NCBI GenBank assembly: GCA_044868005.1 | Contig: JBIOVX010000017.1 | Span: 10,180 to 74,179 of the forward strand | Reading direction: 5' to 3' | Source: DATARR01 sp044868005 | Lineage (GTDB): Bacteria; Acidobacteriota; Thermoanaerobaculia; Multivoradales; UBA5704 | Length of the DNA: 64,000 nucleotides | Shown here: in pieces, positions 1 through 8,393 of the stretch | Layout of the letters: each line of letters begins with the position of its first letter | How positions within the stretch are numbered: the first letter of the stretch is position 1 | Program-made: the position numbers and the translations under genes | Notes under the pieces: model-generated | What the model saw: the letters and a program-made list of their open reading frames with translations, nothing else | Told to the model about the DNA's origin: nothing | The model's database searches: none

Positions 1-375
1 GAGCTGCTGGCCTCGCGGGGAACCGAAAACGAGCAGGAGATCGGTTTCTTTATCCACGACATGGAGGGGAACATCGCGATCGCCGACGCGGACAGCCAGA
101 CCCCGACCAACAGCCCCTCCTACTCCGCCCAGGACGAGGACGAGCTCGTCAACCGCCTGTCGCCCAACGCCCTGGGCGTGCCGGGCCGGGGCGGCATCCA
201 GCTCGAGCAGTCGAGCGCGGTGCGCACCGATGAGACCGACGGCCAGGGCGGCAGCGGTACCGCCGTCATCGACGACTGGCTGCGCTTCGTCGTAGCCCGC
301 GGCGTGGCCCAGGCCGCGGGCGAGCTGATCGCCGGCACCGCCCCCGCCAACGTCTGCAACCAGTACCTGCCGTAA
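1..375 (+). CDS. C-terminal part of an unidentified protein (runs off left edge)
   Basis: The frame is open from base 1 to a TAA stop at 373-375, so this is the 3' end of a longer gene; the ATG at 61 is internal. The visible 124 residues are acidic and rich in Gly, Ser and Asn and show no family motif I recognise. A strong hairpin at 395-424 follows the stop, which supports a real gene end. Function unknown. Confidence 0.6.
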   Translation, partial: ELLASRGTENEQEIGFFIHDMEGNIAIADADSQTPTNSPSYSAQDEDELVNRLSPNALGVPGRGGIQLEQSSAVRTDETDGQGGSGTAVIDDWLRFVVARGVAQAAGELIAGTAPANVCNQYLP

Positions 376-394
376 CTGTCGTCTCTCTCTTCAT

Positions 395-424
395 CCCGCC
401 GCGGGAGGTCCCTCCCGCGGCGGG
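395..424. terminator. Bidirectional hairpin terminator
   Basis: A perfect 14-bp GC-rich inverted repeat (395-408 with 411-424) lies between the ends of two convergent genes, the partial CDS ending at 375 and vapC ending at 430. There is no long U tract, but placement and stem strength fit a shared transcription end. Confidence 0.7.
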
Positions 425-429
425 CTCGC

Positions 430-903
430 TCAGAGCCCGATCTCATCAACCAACTCGGAGCTGACCAGCACACGGATGCCATGGCGAAGCAGAGGGGTGA
501 AATGGCGGCGGTTTTCGGTGGCAATGAGACGCGCGCCCGCCTGTCTTGCGATCTCGGCGATGTGTGCATCGTAGATCCTGCCGCCTGTCGTTCCATCTCC
601 TGCGGCAGAAACCAGGAACTCCTCGCGGAGCGCTGCTTGGAGGTCGTGGACCGAGAAGCGCGGAAAGATCTCTTCCCGGAGAAGCCGCAAGGCAGTCTCC
701 GGTTCGAGGCGGTATTCCTCCGGCAGACGCGTTGTCACCGAGTAGAACTCGAGGCAGCAGTGCCAAGCCGTCAGCGGGCGCTCGATTCGGCCATCCGCCA
801 CCGCATCCATCAGCAGCAAGGCGTGGTGCGAGCTGCGGCCAAAATCAATCGTTCCGGCAATGAGCACACTGGTGTCGAAGAAGGTGCCCGTCAGGCCGGC
901 CAC
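430..903 (-). CDS. vapC: VapC-like PIN-domain ribonuclease toxin
   Basis: A 157-residue single PIN domain, the usual size for VapC. The metal-binding acidic residues are visible: Asp in the N-terminal FFDTSVLIAG motif, Glu in LEFYSV, Asp in IYDAHIAEIA, and the late TEN motif. VapC toxins cleave RNA, often initiator tRNA or rRNA, and are held inactive by VapB; the target here is unknown. It follows its antitoxin with a 13-nt overlap, the typical antitoxin-toxin order, so the two should be co-transcribed and probably autoregulated. Confidence 0.9.
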   Translation of the reverse strand: MAGLTGTFFDTSVLIAGTIDFGRSSHHALLLMDAVADGRIERPLTAWHCCLEFYSVTTRLPEEYRLEPETALRLLREEIFPRFSVHDLQAALREEFLVSAAGDGTTGGRIYDAHIAEIARQAGARLIATENRRHFTPLLRHGIRVLVSSELVDEIGL

Positions 904-1148
904 CGGTCCCTCTCCTCTTCGATCAACTGTGCCACATCGATCTCGGTGCGCTGTCCCTCTGCGGCCCGGGGGCGGACAATCAGACGCTCGCCACGCCGGA
1001 CAAGCTGAGGACCGGCCACCGCCCGAACGAGGCGGAGGGAGAAGCCATCGATCACCATCTCTAGCTCTGTTCCAGCAGTAAGACCGAGCCGCTTTCGCAC
1101 CTCGGCAGGGATAACCACGCGCCCTGCCTTATCAATGGTAGCCGTCAT
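891..1148 (-). CDS. vapB: VapB antitoxin, AbrB/MazE (SpoVT-AbrB) type
   Basis: An 85-residue protein opening with MTATIDKAGRVVIP, the classical swapped-hairpin AbrB DNA-binding motif, followed by RKRLGLTAGTELEM and an acidic, hydrophobic C-tail suited to toxin binding. An ATG further upstream (1187) would add 13 residues, but AbrB proteins normally begin right before this motif. No Shine-Dalgarno precedes 1148; instead TATGCT lies exactly 6 nt before the ATG, suggesting a leaderless message. It overlaps vapC by 13 nt. Likely represses its own promoter together with VapC, as is usual in the family. Confidence 0.87.
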   Translation of the reverse strand: MTATIDKAGRVVIPAEVRKRLGLTAGTELEMVIDGFSLRLVRAVAGPQLVRRGERLIVRPRAAEGQRTEIDVAQLIEEERDRWPA

Positions 1149-1154
1149 GGACAC

Positions 1155-1160
1155 AGCATA
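1155..1160 (-). promoter_or_regulatory. -10-like box, leaderless vapBC promoter
   Basis: TATGCT (minus strand) followed by 6 nt and then the vapB ATG, which would place the transcription start on or next to the start codon. No ribosome binding site is present. The same layout recurs at four other accessory genes in this window. Confidence 0.4.
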
Positions 1161-1324
1161 CCATGCCGTTCCCATTCCCCTCTCCATCTTGACGGCAGGT
1201 CAAGGAGCGGATTCACCCGCTCTCCAACCGCCAAGCTCCAGGCTTGGACCTCCCACAGCCGGAGCCACTCCGCAATCTCAGAGTCCCGAGGGGGCGACGG
1301 GCAATTTCTCCGCCACGCTGAGCT

Positions 1325-1365
1325 GCAACGTGGGGTCGTAGGTTCGAATCTCTTCTGCTCCACCA
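1325..1365 (+). pseudogene. Degenerate tRNA 3' end; left copy of a direct repeat
   Basis: The 41 bases match the 3' part of the tRNA-like gene at 3352-3393 with only a few differences: anticodon-stem 3' strand, T loop TTCGAAT, acceptor 3' strand and CCA. The T stem no longer pairs well, and the possible anticodon stem (CCACG at 1313-1317) would enclose an 11-nt loop, so it is not a working tRNA. Together the two copies flank the Xre-ImmA/PIN module as att sites would flank an integrated element. The rest of 1149-1488 shows no gene. Confidence 0.6.
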
Positions 1366-1488
1366 GGAGCTCAAACAACAAAACCTCAGCTTGACGTTCA
1401 GCGTTCGATATGCTAACCTACAATCGTCGAGGAAGTAGCCCGACCGGACCTTGAAGAGTCTCAGTTCGACCCAACGAGGAGGCGGCGG

Positions 1489-2745
1489 ATGGCCATCACT
1501 CAAGAAGAGCTCGGCCGTCGGATTCGCAGTGCACGAGAGGCCTGCCGACTGACCCAGGAGCAGGTTGCGGAGCACCTTGGCGCATCCCGCCCAACCATCG
1601 CTCAGATCGAAGCCGGCAACCGTGCAGTATCGAGCCTCGAGTTGGACAGGCTCGCTCATCTCTTGGGCAAGGACATCCGCGAGTTCGTAGCCGAGGCTTT
1701 CGACGAGGCCGACTCGCTGGCGGCCCTGTTTCGTGCGCAGCCAGAGGTATTGTCCGATCCCGCAGTGGCGGGCGCCCTCCGGGATTGCGTTGCGCTGGGT
1801 CGCGAGATCACCAGTCTCGAACGCCTGATCGGCGTCGAGGGCGGAACGGCTGCGCCGGCTGCCTATCCTTTACCGATACCCGGCAATCGTTGGGAGGCGA
1901 TACAGCAAGGAGAGCGCCTCGCCAGCGAGGAACGACGGCGCCTTGGGCTTGGCGATACTGCGCTCTCCGATCTTACCGAGTTGCTCGAAGCGCAGGGTAT
2001 TCGGACGGGCGTCGTCAGCCTGCCCATGGATGTATCGGGCCTGACTCTGAACGATCGCAGGGTGGGACTCTTCGTGGTCGCCAACCGCGACCATCACGTA
2101 CTTCGCCGTCGCTTCTCGTTCGCTCATGAATATGCGCACGTGCTCGCTGATCGAGACCGCTTCGGGCTGGTGAGCCGCTCCTCGGAACGAGACAACCTCA
2201 CCGAGGTGAGGGCCAATGCGTTCGCGGCGGCCTTTCTAATGCCCGACGACGGAGTCCGACGATTCGTTGCTGGTCTGGGCAAGGGAAAACCGAGCCGTGT
2301 CTACACGGATGTCTTCGACGAAGTCGAGAGCCTCGATGTCGAAGGTCGCACGATGCCTGGGAGCCAAACCGTGCAGCTCTACGACGTCGTACAGCTAGCG
2401 CACCACTTTGAAGTCAGCCGTATCGCCGCGCTATACCGCATGCGTAACCTACGGCTGATCTCCAAAGGCGACTTTGACCGCTTGAAGGAGCTCGACGACG
2501 CAGGCCGCGGCAGGCAGATCGGGGAACACCTGGGCTTGCCGGAGCCTGATCATACGGAGGTCCGCGACAGGTTCCAGCATCGAGTCCTTGGGTTGGCTCT
2601 CGAGGCCTATCGCCGAGAGGAGATCTCACGCGGCAAGCTCGATGAGCTCGCGTCCATGCTAGGCCTTGATCGCCATCGCGTCGGCAAGCTCCTCGAGGAC
2701 TCTGGCCTCGAAGACGAGTCAGTTGCCGCGGAACTTGAACGGTGA
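1489..2745 (+). CDS. Xre-family HTH fused to ImmA/IrrE (COG2856) Zn peptidase
   Basis: A 418-residue protein. Residues about 5-60 are a Cro/C1-type helix-turn-helix (LTQEQVAEHLGASRPTIAQIE). The middle carries an ImmA/IrrE metallopeptidase core with the zinc motif HEYAH (FSFAHEYAHVLADRDR), followed by an F-AAAFLMP segment typical of the family. A good AGGAGG precedes the ATG. Such proteins act as repressor-antitoxins or as proteases that cleave phage or mobile-element repressors. The next gene, a PIN protein, starts inside its stop codon (GTGA), so the two form a tightly coupled pair, most simply antitoxin and toxin. The pair sits between tRNA-derived direct repeats. Confidence 0.9.
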   Translation: MAITQEELGRRIRSAREACRLTQEQVAEHLGASRPTIAQIEAGNRAVSSLELDRLAHLLGKDIREFVAEAFDEADSLAALFRAQPEVLSDPAVAGALRDCVALGREITSLERLIGVEGGTAAPAAYPLPIPGNRWEAIQQGERLASEERRRLGLGDTALSDLTELLEAQGIRTGVVSLPMDVSGLTLNDRRVGLFVVANRDHHVLRRRFSFAHEYAHVLADRDRFGLVSRSSERDNLTEVRANAFAAAFLMPDDGVRRFVAGLGKGKPSRVYTDVFDEVESLDVEGRTMPGSQTVQLYDVVQLAHHFEVSRIAALYRMRNLRLISKGDFDRLKELDDAGRGRQIGEHLGLPEPDHTEVRDRFQHRVLGLALEAYRREEISRGKLDELASMLGLDRHRVGKLLEDSGLEDESVAAELER

Positions 2746-3266
2746 CAGACCCGCTACTCACGATCGTCGTCTCTGACGCCAACGTCTTGATCAATCTGAT
2801 GCACGTGGCTCGCTTGGATCTTTGCACTCGCCTGCCGGGTCTCGAGTTCGTCGTTCCCGATCACGTCCGAGACGAGATCACAGGAGCGAACCAACGATCG
2901 ATGCTCGATAGGGCAGTAGCCGAGGGACATCTGAGCATCGCGACCATTACCGATCCGGATGGCATTACCTTGTTCGCGGAGCTCATACGCCGTCTCGGCC
3001 GGGGCGAAGCGGCTTGCCTGGTGCTCGCTGTAAAGAACGGCTGGACCGTGGCATCCGATGAGAAGAGACGATTCCAGCGCGAAGCGGCCGCCCGAATTGG
3101 GAAGGACCGGATTATTGGCACAGCGGACATCTTCATGGTCGCGATCCGTGCCGGCCTACTCACCCTCGACGAGGCGGACGCGGACAAGGAAAAGCTCGAG
3201 AAGCAACGGTTCAAGATGCCCTTCGGCTCATTCCGCGAGGTAATAGGAGGCGCGTCCAGAAGATGA
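2742..3266 (+). CDS. PIN-domain protein (DUF3368-like), probable toxin
   Basis: A 174-residue protein starting at GTG 2742 inside the upstream stop (4-nt GTGA overlap), so its translation should depend on that of the Xre-ImmA gene. PIN features: SDANVLINL near the N-terminus, VRDEI, the central GRGEAACLVLA with its acidic residue, and ASDEKRRF. These resemble DUF3368/COG2405-type PIN proteins more than classical VapC. RNase activity is inferred from the family. No Shine-Dalgarno is needed given the overlap. Confidence 0.85.
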   Translation: MTDPLLTIVVSDANVLINLMHVARLDLCTRLPGLEFVVPDHVRDEITGANQRSMLDRAVAEGHLSIATITDPDGITLFAELIRRLGRGEAACLVLAVKNGWTVASDEKRRFQREAAARIGKDRIIGTADIFMVAIRAGLLTLDEADADKEKLEKQRFKMPFGSFREVIGGASRR

Positions 3267-3307
3267 ACCAACGGGCGCTCTTCCTTCCATTGCCATACCG
3301 TCGTCAA

Positions 3308-3393
3308 GCAGCAGTCGGCAATGCTCAAGCGGTTGAACGAGCACCACGTTCGCAACGTGGGGACCGAGGGTTCGAATCCCTTCTGCTCCACCA
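3308..3393 (+). tRNA. tRNA-Ala(CGC)-like gene, irregular 5' part
   Basis: The D arm (GCTC 3323-3326 with GAGC 3339-3342), the anticodon arm (CCACG 3344-3348 with CGTGG 3356-3360, loop TTCGCAA, anticodon CGC at 3351-3353), the T arm (GAGGG, TTCGAAT, CCCTT) and an encoded CCA all fit a class I tRNA. The acceptor 5' strand is the problem: the best partner, GCAGCAG at 3308-3314, pairs 6 of 7 with CTGCTCC but leaves 8 linker bases before the D stem instead of 2. It may be a tRNA whose 5' end was altered by integration, or a pseudogene. The STAND gene begins 30 nt downstream. Confidence 0.5.
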
Positions 3394-3422
3394 ATCTCCT
3401 CCTCTCAAAAGGCGAAGTAACC

Positions 3423-6400
3423 GTGCCTAATGAACATCGAACCGGGGGCCCTGCCAACCTAAGCGGCATCCATTATCAGCTTCTTCATTCGCTCTTCCAT
3501 GCGGGTCGTATTCTTGACTTGAGCTTTGACGATTCTGACGAACCGAAATGGTACAAGCTGGTGCTCGAACCTCCAGACGGAGGAGACCTCCAACTTGAGG
3601 CTCCCGACGTAATCCATGTAGAACAGATGAAGGTCCGTTCACACGGCGCATGGCCTCTCTACGAAGTCATCCACGAGGTTCTACCTAACCTTTACAGGGC
3701 CTTTGCCGATCGGGACCCACACCGCCCCGTCCGCGAGGCTCGTTTTGGGACTAATGCAAGGCGCGGCAATTGGTGGGCGATCGAGGAATTCTTCCGAACA
3801 CTGGGACCCTGCGGATCTGACCCTGAGCCGCCTTCCGTACACCTGGACGACTCAGATCAGCTCCGGATCAACACCTCTGGACTCAAGGCGAAGATGGCGG
3901 AGGCCGGACTACACTTCACAAAGCGAGGACTATTCCGCTACATAGCTCAGATCCTCACTAAGTCCCCAAACCCCAGCCCCGAGGAGGAACGTCGGGTCTG
4001 GGAGCTGTTGAGGGCCTTTCGGTTCGAGCGGATGGCTGGCGATAGTGTTAGGGCAGCCGTTCTCGCCCACGTTCGGGGTCGAGTTCTTACAGCAGAAAAC
4101 ACCGAGCTTGTTCTCCTGCAGCTACTTGGAGACTTCCTCGAAAAGGGGAAGGACAGCTCAGGAATCAACCCCCGAGACCTGCTTACGCGCCATGGCTTGG
4201 CCGACATCGCCCTCAAGGATCGCGAGATGCTGCTGGAGCGTGGGCGAAGCCTACTCGAACGGAGGCTTGACCAGCGTCGCTACGCTGCCGACCAGGACGT
4301 ACGTGCTTCGCGCTGGGCTGCAGTACTAGAGCCGCCCGCCGCAGAGGTAAAACCTCTGGTCTTTTTTGGTGAGAGCGGAAAAGGAAAGTCATGGGCTCTC
4401 TATGCACGTGCCCTCAGCCTGGCAGAACAAGGCCGACTGGTACTTCTCGTAGATGCAGCCGCAGATCGCAGCACAACCTGCGAGCGAGCGGCGGCAGTCT
4501 TCTGTCACGAAGTCTGGGGGCACGACGGACACATCCCCCTCGAACGCTTGCACGAGAGGCTCAAGACCGCCGATCCAGGACATGCTGCAGACTGGCTCGA
4601 ACTCTTAGTTGATGGAGTCCAGAGCCTCGACTTGGCCGAGCAGCTAGCTTCGTACGATTGGAGCAGTTATGGGATCCGACTCAGCTTCTCGCTTACAACC
4701 GGCGGCACCGACTTGCCGGACTCGCTTCATCGAATCTGCCAAGAAAAGAACGTCGCCGACTTTTCCACGCGCGAGCTGCACGACTATCTCCGCCGGCGAC
4801 TCGACAATCGAGCTTTGCAGGTGCCTTACTCCGAAGGCTCGATCCTGCACCAACCGCTGATGGCCAGTATCTTCTGCGATCTGGTTGGCGACGAAACGGC
4901 ACCCGTCCTACCGACAAGCGAGTTTCCCCTTCTGGCGAGCTACTGGTACAGATTCGCACGAATTCGACCACTGGCCGTTACAGCCATCGCCGAGTTAGCG
5001 GCCCAGCCGCCGGCCGGGCGGGCGTATCCGTGGACAATGCGAACTTTAAGGGAATCGGGAATCGAGGAGGTAGCGGTCCTTTTCCTGATCGAGAAGGGTC
5101 TGCTACGACATAGCGCAGATGGTCGGGCAGTAGGGCTTTGGCATGATCGACTCCTGAGCTGGGCGGCCGCCGAGGGTTTGGTCGCCTTGATTCGCGACGG
5201 GCAGATGACGTCAGAAGGGATTGTCGAATACTTGAGAGGGCTCCGCAATCCAAGCATTCCCGAAGCACGTTGGGGGCGGCGATGGATGGGCGATGCAGTT
5301 CTTGATGTTCTTTGGCTCTTACTCGAGCCCGGAACGGGGTTCAGCCAACTCGTAGAACAAATCCTACCAGAACTTGAGGATGAGCTGAGACCCGAGGCGC
5401 TCACTCTCCTCGGCGATCGGGTCGTATCGGTCCTGATTCGGCGTATCCGGAAGGAGCCGAATGACGGCTATTACGAGATTCAGGCTCTCAAAGCGATTCC
5501 GTCTTCGGAGATCTCCGCGCAGTCCGTTGATTTGCTCGGGGCCGCCGACATGGATACCCGCCTCGCCGCGGCCCAGATCTTGATAGGCCAGCCAACGCCG
5601 GATGCACTCGATGCCCTCTGGTCCCTGCGCTGCGAGTTGGAACGACAGGAACCCCAAGATCTCAACGCTATTCACGTTATTGCCGACAAAGCCCTATCCT
5701 CGTGCGCGAGGCGGGCGGACGATTGGGTACGGCACGCGATCCGACATGCCGATCCAGCCTCAGAGCCAGTCCATGCTTTGGTGTACTTGCTTCCACAAAT
5801 GGAAAATGGCCGACATCTGTGGTTCGAACTCAAGGAGATTATCTTCGTCAAGGTCTCTAAAAAGCAGGAGCGGTGCATAGTAGTCTGCCTTGAGGAGTTT
5901 CACGACGCTGGCCACTTGGACTGGCTGAAGGCCCACGCCCGAAGAAACGACCTTATTGGAGCAGCAGCCCGACGTGCTCTCTTCATACTTGAGCCTGGAC
6001 GGCAGCCCGATCCAATAGAAGGCGAAGCGAGGTTGTTGGGTGTCGGCCGGGGGTGGTGGCTATTACCACACGTCAACGCGGACCCCGCCCTCGCGGAATC
6101 GTTTATCGCCAGAACAGTACAAAGCTCCGAGGATCCATGGAACGTAGCTTGGTCCCTTTTGTCTGGCTTTGAGAGTCGAATTGCACCGGAAACTTTGGAC
6201 CGTTTACTCGATACCACGGCCGAGCTTCTGGCCAATGAGATTTCTGCACCGTCCCCCGATAACAGAGATCCACTTTGGGCGCCGTTTCTTTTCCTGGGTA
6301 ATGTCAGAAGTTTGCGACTGATCGAGCGATTTGAGGCTCGGCGAGGCAGCGACTTCGAGCTTAAGCTGGGCCAATGGCTATGCCCACTTAATCCTAACAG

Positions 6401-7964
6401 CGAGCATTACAACCAATACCGCGAAGAAAGAGCCGTACGCACACTCGAACGGACCGGCGGCGAGACACTGACCCAGGTGGCATACTGTTGGCTGCGTGAC
6501 AGCCGCACATTCTGGGCTCTTGAGAAGGCGATTGAACTCGCCCTTCTGCGGCCTGACGAGCGCACGGCTGAGTTGTTATTCGAGATCGCGATACGCGAAG
6601 AAGTGGAAGGGGCCGACTACTACCCTTTCGCCCAGAGGACAGCAATAGGCGCACTTCTGGCTATCGGACGCACTGATCTGGCTGTGCGTGGGGCGATGAA
6701 GTGGGCTCTCAAGTTTTCCTGGGAAGTAATCGACCTGTTCAAGGAGTATCGGCCAACCGAAGCTGACCTTCAGCCAGCCCGACAAGTCCTCATGGAGAAC
6801 GATGAACCGATTCCCAATGTCGTCCTGACGATCGGATTAGGTCGTAGAGTGGAAGATATACCCATCATTTGCCAACTCCTTGAGAGGGCACCGCAAGGAT
6901 CGGATCTAGCCTTTGCCTGCCTACTCGCCCTCTATGCTATCGGAGATCACTCGGACGATACTGTGCGCGCATTCCTGACCCATTTGAACTCGCCTAAGAC
7001 GGAGCACATCTGCACCCTCGGCCTTCTAAAGATCCGCACTCCGCACGCACTCGCCAAGCTAAAAGCTCGGCTTGCCGGCCTTAAAAAGGAGCCACTGAGC
7101 TCTTCAGACAACGCGGTGTTTATCGCAGTGAATCTTTTGCGAATCAAGGAAGCCCGGCGGGAAGTAGCAGCAATCCTATGGGAGGAGCTTGATCGTCATC
7201 GCATCCTATTCGTCGTGCAGGGCAATCTATCGGCCTTCGCTGAACTCGAACGCTCTGATGTGGATGACTGGCTTTATGGGTTAGCCTTTGACGACGAGGA
7301 TTATCTCGACTTCGGCACTAAAGCTGGTGCCATTCGTGCATTGGCCCACCGAGATACAGTTCGCCCTTTCGACGCCGCGCTCCGACTCATGGAACTAGAT
7401 GGCGCCAATCGGGAGGAAGCGCCCAGGCTGCTCCTCGACATCGATCCCACCCGTGCGCTCCCGTTACTTCGCGAGCGGCTAGAACTGGAGGATGAAGTCT
7501 TAGTGATGGCGGCAATCGGCGAGAATCTCTACGCAATAGGTCAGAGCGCAATTCTTTTGGGTTGGCTTAGAGACCCGTCGTCGAAAGTTCGTGAAGGAGC
7601 CTGTATAGCCGCAGAAGTTCTTCCATGGGCTGATGATCTTGCGTGTACCTTGCGGGATCTCCTCTACGATGTGGATTGGTATGTTCGCAATGCTGCAAAC
7701 CAGGCTCTCGACCGCCTCTGGCACGCCCGTGAGATCGACCGTTTGGTCGACGCGTTTCTAGCAGAAGCCGACGCGACACGTCGTTTGTGCCTACTGGATA
7801 TCGTACTCGAAGGAGGGCACCCAGGCCTGTGGCAACGGCAGCCCTGGGTTGCTAAGCTATGGGAACATTTTCCCCTAGCCATTCTCCAACGTGCAGCTAA
7901 GCGACTGGTTAAAAGGCGCAAGGAAGTCCGAGACGAGCTAAAGAAGCGTAAGCGTCGAGACTAG
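3423..7964 (+). CDS. Large STAND-type NTPase with putative N-terminal nuclease and HEAT-like repeats
   Basis: GTG start at 3423 (1513 residues); an in-frame ATG at 3321 lies inside the tRNA-like gene and is rejected. Residues about 10-100 look like a Cap4/DUF4297-type PD-(D/E)xK nuclease: SGIHYQLLHSL, then GGDLQ (Asp55) and VEQMK (Gln68-x-Lys70). A P-loop GESGKGKS lies at 316-323 and a Walker B-like LELLVDG at 392-398, followed by a RLSFSLTTGG segment fitting the STAND/NACHT fold. From about residue 680 to the end the sequence is helical and repetitive (for example DVDWYVRNAANQALDRL), as in HEAT-repeat sensors. This effector-NTPase-sensor layout is that of Avs-like antiphage proteins; defence function is inferred from architecture and from the toxin-antitoxin-rich neighbourhood. 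Base composition appears more AT-rich than in the following 50 kb. Confidence 0.8.
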   Translation: MPNEHRTGGPANLSGIHYQLLHSLFHAGRILDLSFDDSDEPKWYKLVLEPPDGGDLQLEAPDVIHVEQMKVRSHGAWPLYEVIHEVLPNLYRAFADRDPHRPVREARFGTNARRGNWWAIEEFFRTLGPCGSDPEPPSVHLDDSDQLRINTSGLKAKMAEAGLHFTKRGLFRYIAQILTKSPNPSPEEERRVWELLRAFRFERMAGDSVRAAVLAHVRGRVLTAENTELVLLQLLGDFLEKGKDSSGINPRDLLTRHGLADIALKDREMLLERGRSLLERRLDQRRYAADQDVRASRWAAVLEPPAAEVKPLVFFGESGKGKSWALYARALSLAEQGRLVLLVDAAADRSTTCERAAAVFCHEVWGHDGHIPLERLHERLKTADPGHAADWLELLVDGVQSLDLAEQLASYDWSSYGIRLSFSLTTGGTDLPDSLHRICQEKNVADFSTRELHDYLRRRLDNRALQVPYSEGSILHQPLMASIFCDLVGDETAPVLPTSEFPLLASYWYRFARIRPLAVTAIAELAAQPPAGRAYPWTMRTLRESGIEEVAVLFLIEKGLLRHSADGRAVGLWHDRLLSWAAAEGLVALIRDGQMTSEGIVEYLRGLRNPSIPEARWGRRWMGDAVLDVLWLLLEPGTGFSQLVEQILPELEDELRPEALTLLGDRVVSVLIRRIRKEPNDGYYEIQALKAIPSSEISAQSVDLLGAADMDTRLAAAQILIGQPTPDALDALWSLRCELERQEPQDLNAIHVIADKALSSCARRADDWVRHAIRHADPASEPVHALVYLLPQMENGRHLWFELKEIIFVKVSKKQERCIVVCLEEFHDAGHLDWLKAHARRNDLIGAAARRALFILEPGRQPDPIEGEARLLGVGRGWWLLPHVNADPALAESFIARTVQSSEDPWNVAWSLLSGFESRIAPETLDRLLDTTAELLANEISAPSPDNRDPLWAPFLFLGNVRSLRLIERFEARRGSDFELKLGQWLCPLNPNSEHYNQYREERAVRTLERTGGETLTQVAYCWLRDSRTFWALEKAIELALLRPDERTAELLFEIAIREEVEGADYYPFAQRTAIGALLAIGRTDLAVRGAMKWALKFSWEVIDLFKEYRPTEADLQPARQVLMENDEPIPNVVLTIGLGRRVEDIPIICQLLERAPQGSDLAFACLLALYAIGDHSDDTVRAFLTHLNSPKTEHICTLGLLKIRTPHALAKLKARLAGLKKEPLSSSDNAVFIAVNLLRIKEARREVAAILWEELDRHRILFVVQGNLSAFAELERSDVDDWLYGLAFDDEDYLDFGTKAGAIRALAHRDTVRPFDAALRLMELDGANREEAPRLLLDIDPTRALPLLRERLELEDEVLVMAAIGENLYAIGQSAILLGWLRDPSSKVREGACIAAEVLPWADDLACTLRDLLYDVDWYVRNAANQALDRLWHAREIDRLVDAFLAEADATRRLCLLDIVLEGGHPGLWQRQPWVAKLWEHFPLAILQRAAKRLVKRRKEVRDELKKRKRRD

Positions 7965-8016
7965 GCGGCAACGACTCCCTGAATCGTTCCATCGTAAGCG
8001 CCTGCGATGTGCACCG

Positions 8017-8343
8017 TCAAGCAACCGACACTGAGACAACACCCGACGAGTGCCCCTTGGCCTTCGGCCGGATGACGATCTCGACGTCACGATCGAGGAG
8101 AGTCACGAAGCGCAGCAGCCGTTCGGAGGAGAAGCGGCTCAGCTTGTAGTTCTTGAGCTCGGAAACGTGTGGCTGTGGAATGCCGAACAACTGAGCCGCA
8201 CGCGCCTGGCTCAGACGGCGGGCGGCGATCAGCTCGTTCAGCCGCATTGGGAGCTGTACACGCAGCTTCCGCTCACCGGCATCTGCGAAGCCAAGATCGA
8301 CAAGAACGTCGCCGGTCCCGGCATCGACGAGTCGCTTGGCCAT
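8017..8343 (-). CDS. HTH_37-type Xre antitoxin (HigA-like), no toxin nearby
   Basis: A 108-residue protein with the recognisable signature of short Xre antitoxins (PF13744 type): a DLGFADAGE lead, LPMRLNELIAARRLSQARAAQLFGIPQPHVSELKN as helix-turn-helix, and FSSERLLRFVTLLDRDVEIVI at the end. Partners are normally RelE/HigB-like toxins, but none lies next to it. Its first codons (MAKRLVD) and upstream region are shared with the VapB-like gene at 8694-8906. No Shine-Dalgarno is present, and TATACT lies 6 nt before ATG. Confidence 0.82.
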   Translation of the reverse strand: MAKRLVDAGTGDVLVDLGFADAGERKLRVQLPMRLNELIAARRLSQARAAQLFGIPQPHVSELKNYKLSRFSSERLLRFVTLLDRDVEIVIRPKAKGHSSGVVSVSVA

Positions 8344-8347
8344 AGGG
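8324..8347. repeat. 24-bp direct repeat covering two antitoxin starts (second copy 8887-8910)
   Basis: Bases 8324-8347 and 8887-8910 are identical over 24 nt and cover the ATG and first codons of the two minus-strand antitoxin-like genes. A further TATACT match follows upstream of both. This looks like a duplicated start/promoter cassette that was fused to an unrelated antitoxin body. Confidence 0.7.
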
Positions 8348-8349
8348 TT

Positions 8350-8355
8350 AGTATA
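8350..8355 (-). promoter_or_regulatory. -10-like box, leaderless promoter of HTH_37 gene
   Basis: TATACT (minus strand), 6 nt before the ATG at 8343. It lies within the sequence that resembles the start region of the gene at 8906. No convincing -35 hexamer is seen. Confidence 0.4.
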
Positions 8356-8393
8356 TCCATATCGGCAACCGCGCCGACGCGAAAGAGAAACAG

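Noticed and set aside
1261..1365. Full-length tRNA (possibly long-variable-arm or selenocysteine type) ending at 1365
   Set aside because: GGAGC at 1261 can pair with GCTCC, but the D arm, the 11-nt anticodon loop and the T stem do not fold acceptably.
3321..3422. N-terminal extension of the STAND protein from the ATG at 3321
   Set aside because: This ATG lies inside the tRNA-like gene; translation of that part would read through the tRNA arms, and a GTG at 3423 follows a purine-rich stretch.
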